A DNA stretch of 53,021 nucleotides from Mastigamoeba balamuthi (taxonomy: Eukaryota > Evosea > Mastigamoebida > Mastigamoebidae), in NCBI GenBank assembly GCA_902651635.1, contig CACRSC010000043.1, positions 184,392-237,412 of the forward strand, in the 5' to 3' direction. Shown in pieces: positions 1 through 11,996 of the stretch; positions within the stretch are counted from its first letter, which is position 1, and each line of letters begins with the position of its first letter. The notes beneath the pieces were generated by a model. That model did no database searches. It had not been told where the DNA came from and saw only the letters and a list, made by a program, of their open reading frames with translations. The translations under genes and the position numbers were made by a program.

Positions 1-322
1 GGGATGCTTCTCTTTTGTCTCTCGCCAGCTTCTTCCAGCGAGTATCCGAGTGGCTTCTCGGCCGCATATGCGGAAGTGAAAGCGCCTCGCTGCCAAAATT
101 TGCTTTTCTGTGGCCATCACACAAGGGAACGGCCGTCCGTGACGCCACCTGAAAAGAGAACAACAAGCTATGGAGACAAGAGAGAAGAGCTTGGTATCGA
201 AATGTGCCCTTGTTGGATGCACGCCACCGTGAGAGGTTCTCTTCGCATTGAAACAATTGACTGTCACCCATCGTAGCACATCCGGGATGGCTGCGGTCGC
301 AGACGTTCTGATGTCCTCTGCT
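1..322. other. 3' flank of the MINPP-like gene, no gene seen
   Basis: I see no coding signal here. The short open frames lack the strong G/C third-position bias of the neighbouring genes and resemble no family I know. It is probably the 3' UTR and flank of the minus-strand phosphatase gene. Confidence 0.5.
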
Positions 323-1856
323 TTACGCGCACAGGTCCGCAAACTTGGAGCTGATAACAGTGGCGTACGCCGTCTGCAGCGCGGACAGCGGGCACCAGTT
401 CTTCGAGCAGCGGACGTTGGGGAAGTCGATGGGCGTCTCGCTCTCGAGCATCTGAATCTGGTGCGCCCCCGACGAGCACTTGGAGACGACAAAGGCGAGG
501 TTGGTCGCCATCGTCGAGATCTCCGAGTTGCGCCACTGGCGCGCCTCCCTCTCGGCCTCGGTCCACGCGGCCGTCAGCGGCTTGGCGTCCTTGTGCAGGC
601 CCAGCAGCGCCTTGAGGGGCAGCATCGTCTCGGCGTGCGCGAACATGAGCTTGGCCTTGGGCGTGCTCTTGGCACCGGTGACCACGTTGTTGAAGTACTG
701 GAAGATGTCCTGCACCAGCGGCGCGGCGATCTTGTACGAGACGTCGACGCCGTAGCCCGAGGTGTAGTACTTGTCGATGTCCTCGGCGAACTCGAGCAGC
801 TTGGCGTCGGCCGCGGTGAACACGGAGCACCACTTGGTGTTGGCGGCTCCGAGGACGGTGTACTCGAACGTGCACGTGTCCCACATGATGGGGACCATGC
901 CCTGCGACACCATCTGGTCCGCGGGGAGGCCCGTGGCCAGCGCGATGTTCGCGGCGATCCCGGGGGTGACCTGCGCCAGCCACTTGTCCTTCTCGATGGT
1001 GACGCTCTTGTTGGCGTCGACGTCGGTCAGGTACTTCTGGCACGAGTCGAAGAAGCGCAGGACCTGGTCGTTGTCCTTGCTCTCAGACACGGCCACCCAC
1101 GGCTTCTTCTTCCAGTTCGCCATGTCGTTGATGGCCCCCAGCGTGAACGCGGCAGCGGTCTGCGCGGTCCTCGGCACCTGCGGGACTGGTTTGTCAGTTG
1201 CCCGATTGAACCACAAAGTGCATTTTCCCAGTGCCCAAAATTTGTGAAACCCGACAACCGAGGCGCACGAGAAAAGAGCCTTGCGAGCACACGTGCCGCG
1301 ACAGGCTCGCACGCCCGGGTCCCCGACGGAGAGGGAAGAAGCGCTGAAAAACCGGCAAGTGCAGCCCGGTGCGCACATATAGAGGGAAAATCGAAAGGGA
1401 AGGAGAGAAGAAGTGCGGGGGCGGGGCTCGTACCCCGGTGCACTGCGTGTAGACAGTGTTGGGGGTGTAGGGGAACAGGAGGTCCTTGTAGTTCTTGCCG
1501 AAGCGCGTGCCGATGGCCGTGAGGTCCTGGGCGCCGAGCTCCGAGAGCATGCCCTCGTACTCCTGGGTGAACCTGGGGGTCCACTGCTTCATCCACTCGA
1601 ACGAGGCGTTGACGCTGTACTTGCGCACAAACGCCGAGAGCTGCACCTCCTTCTTGATCTTGCCGCTCGTCGGGTAGCGAGAGCCGTGGCGAGAGACGTA
1701 GTAGACGCCCGAGACGTCGCAGCCGGTCGGCGCGGCCTGCGGGGCGCCGTTGTTGTAGACATAGGGCCTGGCGGTGCCGAAGTACTGCGTCAGGTCCTCG
1801 GCGAGGGCCACGGAGCACAGGAACACGGCGAGCAGCTGCGCAGCAGAGAGCGACAT
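323..1856 (-). CDS. MINPP1: secreted histidine-acid phosphatase, MINPP (multiple inositol polyphosphate phosphatase) type, copy A
   Basis: Two exons on the minus strand, 1856-1434 and 1177-323, joined in phase 0 across a 256-nt GT-AG intron; product about 425 aa. Residues 1-19 are a clear signal peptide. The catalytic motif is RHGSRYPT near residue 50 (family RHGxRxP nucleophile motif), and the HAET motif (proton donor) lies in the second exon. The segment after HAET, with PLTA and NLAFV, follows MINPP1 closely. This clan dephosphorylates inositol polyphosphates and phytate, in the ER lumen or outside the cell. An in-frame ATG at 1961 would add 35 residues; I chose 1856 because the signal peptide starts there and the paralogue starts at the same point. 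The protein ends straight after the conserved domain, without the hydrophobic tail of copy B (16687-18116). Family call is firm; exact substrate is inferred. Confidence 0.93.
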
Positions 1857-3842
1857 GCTCGAGACGGGGTTGTTTTCCGGTGGCGTGCACGTGCGCACTG
1901 ATGAAAAATGAAAGTGAGCGGCACAGCGGAAGTCTATCACCGGATCCGCCCCCTGCGTCACTAGATCACTTTTTCACTAACGGACAACTGCCTTTTCGGC
2001 AGTTTTTTTTTCGCTTTTCCACAGTGCGTGTCTTGCGTGCAAAACTAGCCGTCTTGCTGCTGCGGATGCGGGCACGCCGGGTTAGTCCCCACAGGGATGT
2101 CCGGAGCAAGCGTTGTGGGTGCACGCTGATGCGGACGTGGCCCGGGAGCCGAGGGAAGAGTGCACCATTCACCGGCGTTGCGTATCTAGATTTTGGAAGT
2201 GGTGATTCATCGCTAATTTTAAAATGTCGCGTGCCGTTCGGGGGGTGGGGTCCAGCTTGTTCGTGGGCCCTATGCCTGAACACGAGGGCAGGTGGGAACG
2301 AGGCTCTGGAATGCTGCTTGTCAGCGCTCTCGGCTTGAATACGGCAGTAGACGACAATTTTTGAAAACAGGCAGCCCCTTCATCGGCCTCGGCAGCGATG
2401 ACAAAACTGCATCACCGTGTTCGGTTCGCGGCGAGTGTCGACACTCGGCGCCGAGTGCTGTCTGGCCGACGTGTGCGCATACCGTTGTCTGGCAGGTCTT
2501 TCTGTGCCCGTATGGCGCGTCTGCTATCGCTTCTTGCGACATCTCGTACAACTCCGCCACCCAAAAAGGGGCACATGCAATACGTGTCCGGTTCTGCTCC
2601 GTGTAACACAGCGACTTTTCTTTATTTTCGCCGGCGCTGCGGGCGCAACCGCTGCGGCGGCGCGTACGGGTGCTGGAGACGCGAGGGTGTGTGACGAATC
2701 CCGAAATCCAATTGAATTGCTGCTATTATGATATTTCTCTTTTCGGTACGTGGCTCTTTCTGAATAGTATCCCGAATCAAACTGAGACTTTTCCTTCTAT
2801 TCTCCCTTGTTTCGCTATCTGCGCGGCTGCGGGTAGTCCCCCGGTTCTCGGAACAATCTGCTGTGCCCTCGTGCATGAATTCGCCGATTGTCCACCGGTC
2901 CGTTTCTTAGACGGAATTCGGGTATAAAACGGCAACGGGCTGGGCTTGGAGGGGAGAGGACGAGGGGTGCGGGTTGGAGGGCCGCCTGAGAGGCCCGAGT
3001 GAGGAAAAGAGACGAAGACGCTTCGGTGGTCAAGTGAACCGGGCCACGTTTTTCTCTTGTTGATGATTGGTACAAAGATCGTTTTCCATGTTGACATGGA
3101 GTTATAAACAGCACAAATGAAGGCGGACATCAGGACGCATGCTAGGCGGCGGCCCCCGCTCACAGGGGAGCTGCCAGGGCACCAGGGGACGCTGCCCTTG
3201 AGGCGGCGTCACCAGGCGAAGAGCCCAGCCCGAGCAGCGTGGTGTGTTTGCCTGCTGGATTTTTGATTTCGTGCATAGAGGGGTGGAGTGGAGATTCTCT
3301 GTACTTTTGTACCATAAAGCCCACGAGGCCACTCACTCACTCACCTGTTAGTCTGTGTGGGTCTGCACCACCCGCGCCCACACCAGCAGCTCGCTGCACA
3401 GCGACCTTCAGGGCCACCCCCGTTGCCCCCATGTCCTGTGAGTACCCATTGCCCATGCCCCCCTCTGCACGCGGGCGACACTTAAGTGAGGGCAACGCTT
3501 TTTTTCTCTATACAAAGCATATTTTTTGACACAACATGTTCTCTCTCCCCCTTTCGCTCGCTCCTCTGAGAACATGCTTTTCCCGTCTCAGCCAGCACAT
3601 CCCCTGCCGCGAATCTCATCGGTTTTTCTGCTCCCCCGTGTTCTCCCGTTGCTGGATCGCCCTCGTGGGTCTGCAACCCAACCCCCCGGGTGATGCGGTT
3701 TTTTTCGTATCACGAAAAAGTGGTGACGACAATTTCCGGGGTAGTTGCTCCGACTGCGCCCGCACCGCCTTCCCCGTATCCGTCGCTTGGCGAGGCCCCG
3801 CTCGCCCCACGCCCGGCGTCCTGCTCGCGCGCCCGCCTGCCC
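1857..3842. other. intergenic region between two divergent genes, no protein gene seen
   Basis: About 2 kb separates the minus-strand phosphatase start and the plus-strand zinc-finger gene. Open frames here are short and lack the codon bias of neighbours. The only clear signal is a TATAAAA at 2923-2929. I found no tRNA, snRNA or rRNA signature. It presumably holds both promoters and possibly 5' UTR exons of the zinc-finger gene. Confidence 0.5.
2923..2929 (+). promoter_or_regulatory. orphan TATA box
   Basis: A consensus TATAAAA stands 0.9 kb upstream of the next annotated start codon with no obvious reading frame behind it. It could drive a non-coding transcript or a 5' UTR exon of the zinc-finger gene, or it may be chance. 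Other genes in the window use ATAAAA elements 70-80 bp before the start codon. Confidence 0.4.
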
Positions 3843-6335
3843 ATGGACATCGCGTCCATCACGGACCCCGTGCCCGACGCCGACCCCGTCGCCCCCGGGC
3901 CGCCCCCAGGCCTGCAGCCCCGCCAGCCAGCAGCGCTCCTGATGGGCGCCTCCCAGCCGCTGCTGCTGCCCTCGCCCCCTCGCTCGCCGCCCGCCTCTCG
4001 GCCCCGCGCTGCTGCACAGGCGCGCAGACGACGCGGCCCCCGGCGACGACAGCAGGCCCGGCGACTGCGCGGGGGCCGAGGAGCACGAGGGCGGGCAGTC
4101 GGCCGAGGGGTCGCCTGTCGCGGCCCTCGCGGCCAGCAGCAACAGCAGCGGCAGCAGGGGAAGGCAGGCCCCCAGGACGCCGAGGGGCGGCGGCAGGGGA
4201 CGCGGGCGCGGCTGGCAGCTGCTGTCGGCGGTCCTGCCGGGCTCTCAGGGTTCCCTTTCCAGCGCCCCCAAGGTGCGTGCGACAGAATCACCCTGCGCTC
4301 ATCTCATCTTCTTCTCCCCGTGACGTCGGCTGCCACGTCGGGGGCGGAATTCCCAGAGTTATCTCGGGATTTTCTTGTGATCTCACTCGGATCGATCATC
4401 TCTCCTGTGGCTGCTGGCTCATGTATTCTGTGTGCTGGACACTGGGTGCAACACAGCAGCAGGGGGCGGAGCCGGCGTCGAGCGAGGAGGGCTGCATGGT
4501 CTGCCGCAGGTCGTGGCAGGACCTCGGGCTGGTCGGCAGGGACCCGCGGGCGCACGGTGCGCACCGCTACTGGTGCGCCAAGCGCGCGGGCCTCGTGGGC
4601 GACCGCATCCCCATCAAGATCCCCAAGAAGGAGGAGGACACCGTCTTCTGCGACATCTGCGGCGAGGTGCCTCCGCTTTCGCGGCGGTTCCGCCGCGGTT
4701 TTCCGCAAGGGGGCTTGCGAGGGACTCACTTGATTCAACTCGCGGGCAATTGCTACGCCGCCGGCTCCAGACGTTTCCGAGGAGCGATTTCAAGGCTTCC
4801 ATCTCGTGGAGCTGGCACAGGCGCAAGTGCATGCGGGCGCACAGCCAGCAGCCGCCCCAGGACGCTGCCAACAGCTCCCCGGCGTCGTCGGCAGCGTCGC
4901 CGTCTGTCGCCCCCTCGGCGCCTCTGCCCCTGGCGTCGCTGCTGTCCCCGGCGCACTCTGCGCACTCGCCGGGCGCGTCGTCGTCGGGGCTGTCGGCGCC
5001 CGTCGTGCCCTCGCCGGTGATGCCCGCGCACGGCGCGAGCGTCGCGGGGTCCGCGAGCACGTCGGCGGTGCCCACGCCGAGCATCAAGGCGCTCGACCCC
5101 TCGTCGCCCGACGCCTCGGCGCTGCCGGCCAGCGCGGACCTGCACCTCGACACGATGCGCATTGTGCCCGAGGAGCCCGCGGCGACGCCGACGCCCGTCA
5201 AGGCCGAGAGCGGCAAGGACAAGGAGTGGGGCACGCCGACGGGCGAGCGGCAGAAGTGGGTCTGCAAGCGCTGCGGCGGCGACTTCCACCACTACTCCAA
5301 GGGCAAGTTCGTGGCCCACGTACGCTACTGCACGGGCACCAGCACGGTGGCCGCCGAGCAGCGCGACTCGGCCGCGCAGCAGCAGCAGCAGCAACAACAA
5401 CAGCCGCAGCAGCCCGCGCTGCCCAAGGTCTACAACACGTCGACCGAGAAGTACTACTGCCAGCACTGCAAGACGTTCTTCCCCGCGGCAAACTTCAAGA
5501 ACAGAGTGGCCTTCGGGTGGCACAAGCGCAGGTGCCAGGGCGTCGTGCACGACACCGCGCCGGCCTTTGTGCCCGCCGAGGGCTACTACAGCAGCGAGAC
5601 CGAGGACGAGGACAGCGCCCCAGCCCCAGCCTCGGCCGACACGGCCCAGAACGACCAGAAGCGGCCCGCCGACGCCGCGCGTGAGCAGGCGGGCGACGCC
5701 TCGCCGCCGCAGAAGAAGAAGCAGAGGGTCGGCGGCAGGGTCGAGATAGCCGCGGGCAGAAGGCGGGCGGACGGCTCGGTCGAGCTGCAGGTCGTGGAGG
5801 GAGGCAAGGAGCCCCGCTGGGTGTCGTCAACGGAGCTGCGCGACAACCCGCTGCTGCTCGTGGAGTACTACGAGTCGCGCGCGGAGCTGTTCGGTCCCGA
5901 GTCTGTGCAGGGCGCCATGGGCGTTTCGGAGGTTGTAGCTCTGAGAAAACGGGAGAACGGTCCTCTCGAAGCCCTGGCGACGACGTGCGCCTGCCCTGCC
6001 CTGCCCCTGCGCGCCCTTCTCTCCACTAGTGGGAGCGCATTCCTAACCCACATCCGCCCACCAGCAAGAGCAACCCCGAGGGAGAGTGGGTCGACGCGGA
6101 GCATCTGAGCGGCAGGTGCAAGCTCTGCGAGTACTATATGAGCCACTCGGAGCAGCCGGAGGTCAAGCAGGAGTCGGCAACACCATCGTCTGCCGGCGGG
6201 GCCACTCCGGGGCAGAACCAGCGGAGCCCCACGCCGGAGCAAGAGGGCCACCGGCCACAAGAATCCTCCCCATCCGAGCACGAGCACGAGCACGAGTACG
6301 AGGACCCTTACGCGCACGTGACGGTGCACTCATGA
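3843..6335 (+). CDS. four C2HC zinc fingers followed by two chromo-like modules
   Basis: Well-supported exons are 4457-4666, 4771-5984 and 6065-6335, with an upstream exon ending at 4272. Four zinc-binding units have two Cys (CxxC), then His and Cys. The third base calls are: about 4496 (CMVC...HRYWC), 4648-4826 split by an intron (CDIC...HRRKC), 5260-5330 (CKRC...HVRYC) and 5457-5535 (CQHC...HKRRC). Units two and four share TFP..F and a W-H-x-R-R-C end. A poly-Gln tract (5378-5412) lies between fingers three and four. After a basic stretch (KKKQR) come two chromo-like repeats, near 5730-5880 and 5925-6150, each with a G/V-rich strand, a W-V motif and an acidic-aromatic helix with EYY. The tail is Ser/Pro/Glu rich. 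It is likely nuclear and DNA- or chromatin-binding. The 5' end is unresolved: the first ATG at 3843 is in a different frame from the exon ending at 4272, and no good donor lies between. Confidence 0.7.
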
Positions 6336-6506
6336 GACGTCTCCGCGACAGCCGGCCATGTATCGATATTGCTTCGCCTCGCACAGGGGGTTTTAGTGAA
6401 ATCATGAAATCCCTTCACGCAACTCGGCCTCTCGCTCACTCCCTCCTGGGTTGCGACGGTCTTACGAAGCTGTTGTAATGCGTCCTCTTCGCGGTCCCTC
6501 TGTGGG

Positions 6507-9214
6507 TCACTGCGAGACAGCCCTGCGCATAGTACAGAAGCAGCCGAGCAGGAGGGCGAGGGAGGTGCTCACGACCGCGGCGACGACCTTGAGCCAGCCG
6601 CCCTGCGCGTCGGCCTCGGCCACGGCTGCGTGCTGCTCGTGCGCGAGCGCCTCGAGCACGCGCAGGATGCCCCTCGTGCTCTCGAGCGTCTCGCCGACCT
6701 GGTCCATCCTGCTTCTCCACTCGTCGCTGACGCCGACGCCCAGCTTCTGCGCCGCCGCCTCGAGCCTCTCCGAGGCGTCGCTCACCGCGACCCACGCGTC
6801 GCCGATCATGCGCGACTGCGCCGACACCTTGAGGTACAGCACCGCGAGGAACGCCACCGAGAGCACCGTCAGCAGCGCCAGGACGACCCACATGCGCGCG
6901 GGCACCTCGCCCCCGGCGTCCTGCGACGGCCCAACGGCGGCCTCCTCCTCTGCGGTGACGGCCGCCGGCATCGACGGCGCAACCGCGGCAGCGGGCACGG
7001 CAGCGGCGGCAGCGACGGCCTCCTCCGCCGCGGCCGGCTCGATTGCCGCCTCGGGCTTGGCCTGCGCCCCGGCGTTCTCCCCGACCAGGCGGGCCTGCGC
7101 AAGCCGCGCTCGCATGCGGATGAGCATGTCGGTGACGAACTGAGTCATCTCGCTGAGCGCGGTCTTCTCGATGACACCTGGGGGTGTGTGGACCTGGTGA
7201 GGGATGGCGGGGGCGGGGGTAGCACAAGGGAGAGGGCGCAGCGCACTGCGGAGCATCGTGTACTTGGTGAAGTTGACCGACATGTCGACGTTGATCACGC
7301 ACGAGTCGGGGGCGGGGCCCTGGGTCACTCTCCAGCAGTTGCGCGGCACGAAGTAGTCGCCGTAGGGCACGTCCTTGCCGCACACGGTGAGCTGGTCAAA
7401 CACGAGCTCCCTGGGGAACGGCACCGTCAGGGGGGCTTTGGGGGCAGGGCCTGGAACTCACCCCGAGGACAGGTGCGTGAGCGTGAAGCTCGTGCAGACG
7501 CCCTTGGCGGCCTTCTTCGTGCTGAGCGGGTGCGTGATGGGCTTGGTGAACACAATCTTCCTGGTGAAGCACCCGCACACCGCCGTCTGCCACCCGTCCG
7601 ACGCCACCTCTGCGGCGGGCTCTTTGTCAGCCAGAGGGCGCGCGTGGGCAGCGCGGCACCAGTGCAGCCGGTGGCCTCCATGACGCTCTCCCACCACCGC
7701 GACTTGTTGGAGAGGTACAGCTCGAAGAACCTGGCAGGGCTGACGGCCATGCTCTCGGTCGTCACGTGCTTCTCGCCGTCCACCTTCTTCCCGTGCCCGC
7801 ACGCGCCCCCGCTCATCTCCGGCAGCGGCTCCAGCGGCACCTCCGGGGCCACTGCGGGCGACGGCGGCGCTGCCTGAGCCGCCTCCTGCGCCGCCTGCTG
7901 CTGCTGCTGCTGCGGAGCCTCGGGCTCTGCCGAGGAGAGCGCCGGCTGCTGCTGCGGCTCTCTGGGGGCATCCGCGGGGGTGACGACCACCGCAGGGGCC
8001 AAGGGCTGCTGCACGGGCGTCGCCGACGCCGACGCCGACGCCGACGAGGAGGGCGCGGCGGGCGACACGGGTGCGCTCGCGGCCGCGTGCGCGATGTCCG
8101 AGCGGGTGCGCTCGTGCCCGATCTGCGGGGACTTGAACGCGGGCGCCACGAGCGTCGACTGCACGCTCCTGTGCATCGGCGCGCGCTCGGGCGGCACGAT
8201 CACGAACCCCGAGTCCTTCAGCGACGCCCTCCCCATCGGCGTCGGCGACGGCGCGCTCGGCGGTGCCGCTGGAGACGCGGAGGCCTGCGAAGCTTCCTCT
8301 CGTCTGCGAGAGTTCGCCAGTCAAGAGTTGACGGTTCTGCTGCGGGTTTCGCCCCCCTTGCAGAACGGGTGCGGGGTGTGCGCCGCTGGCCACGTGCGCA
8401 CCGGCGGGAGCTGGAGGAGGCGTCGTCGTCGGAGACGTCGTCGGACTCATCCGAGACGTCCTCGGAGCTGTAGGGCGTGTCGCCCGAGGGCCCGACGCTC
8501 ACGCCGTTGGCCTGCAGCATCCCCTGCAGCACGCTGTACGCCTGGTCCCGCTGCAGGAACGAGTTGAACAGGCACTGCAAGCCGCGCATTGAGTTATGAC
8601 GTCATAAAGAACTTCCGCTGCACCTTCGAGTCCCTCGTGGAGATGAGGATGGCGCTGGCGACGGGTGAGAGGCGTGGCGGCGCGGTGAGCCGAACGAGTG
8701 CAAGGATGGGGGTGGGAACTGGAACCACGCGGGCGCGCTCACTTGGGCAGCAGCAGGGCGGTGTTGCGCTTCTGGATCGAGACGACCTCCTCCGCGGGTA
8801 TCAGGACCTGGACCGCACAGGTGACGTGTGATTCTCCTGTGCGCAATAGGGTATCTAGCTGGGGAGGGGATATCTGGCAGATTCCCCTGGGCGTGCCGTA
8901 CAGTTGTGTCCGATCCGAAGAACTGCGCGCGGAACGCCACGTGCTTCTCTCCGATGAAGAGGCGCCCGTTGATGGCGACAGCGCCCTTGACGTACCCGCA
9001 CGAGAAGTCTGGTGCGCGCGGGCGAGGGGGAAAAAACCCGTCGTCAGACGCGCCAACGTGTCGGCGAGACGCGACGGGAACGGCAGGGCGGAGGCGAGCG
9101 AGCGAACGAACCGCCGAGGACTTTGGAGGACGCGGGGAGCGGGTGGTAGGTGTTGGCCGGCTCGGGCGCGGGGGAGCCCGCAGAGGACCTGGGGGGTTCC
9201 GCCTTGGCCGACAT
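6507..9214 (-). CDS. GRAM-VASt membrane protein, LAM/Aster-type sterol transfer
   Basis: Nine exons: 9214-9112, 9008-8902, 8807-8743, 8654-8624, 8574-8402, 8303-7660, 7609-7462, 7410-7247 and 7177-6507. They sum to 2106 nt, giving 701 aa. An N-terminal GRAM domain (about 25-130) shows the GRLFI and FRAQFFGS strands and the SFLQRDQAY helix. A Ser/acidic then Pro/Gln/Ala-rich linker follows. A VASt domain (about 335-505) contains CGKDVPYGDYF. Two hydrophobic segments lie at about 574-596 and at the C-terminus (about 673-696). GRAM plus VASt plus TM is the architecture of proteins that sit in the ER at membrane contact sites and move sterols; that role is inferred from the family. Exon four is only 31 nt. 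The gene is convergent with the zinc-finger gene, 171 bp away. Confidence 0.92.
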
Positions 9215-11590
<2,376 letters not shown>

Positions 11591-11996
11591 GCAGCTGCTG
11601 GGTTGCTTGGCGTGTTCAGTGTACCCCCGAGGGTAGAAAAAGAAAACCCCACCTGGAGTGGCGGCTGAGCCTGCGCGCTTTCAACCGTGTTGGGCGTGCA
11701 CTCGGCCTTCCTCACCAGGAAATAAAATCTGTTCTGCATGACAACTCTGTTCCTCTTTTTTTATCGTTCAGGAAGCCAACCTCTCGGTAACCTGCGCCGA
11801 TAATCCGTTAGAGGGTGTAGCAAGAGGGTTGGGTGGTCATTTTGTTGACATCAATCTGTTCTTTAACGTCTCGTTGTCGCTGTTTCAAGACGGCTTGAGC
11901 AGGACCTGCTGGCATCAACGGGATACTCGGATTCATTTCCTGTTTTTCATCAGATTTTCCAGATATTTCGACAGCAATCTGCGCGGCGCGGTTACA
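11591..11996. other. actin 3' UTR and spacer to XPF
   Basis: The spacer between same-strand genes includes an AATAAA at 11721. Beyond that I see no feature; the start of the next gene at 11997 has no clear TATA element. Confidence 0.5.
11721..11726 (+). terminator. polyadenylation signal of actin
   Basis: AATAAA lies 131 nt after the actin stop codon and is followed by a T-rich stretch. This is the usual arrangement for cleavage and polyadenylation. Confidence 0.6.

Noticed and set aside
248-1522. Long plus-strand open frame opposite the first phosphatase gene
   Set aside because: It is a shadow of the GC-rich minus-strand gene: Arg/Leu/Gly-rich, no domain, while the minus strand encodes a clear MINPP family protein. 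The same applies to 17070-18143 and 10676-11575.
3536-5020. One 494-codon frame at the zinc-finger locus
   Set aside because: Only its 4457-4666 part is coding; the rest is intron or out-of-frame Arg/Pro/Ala sequence.
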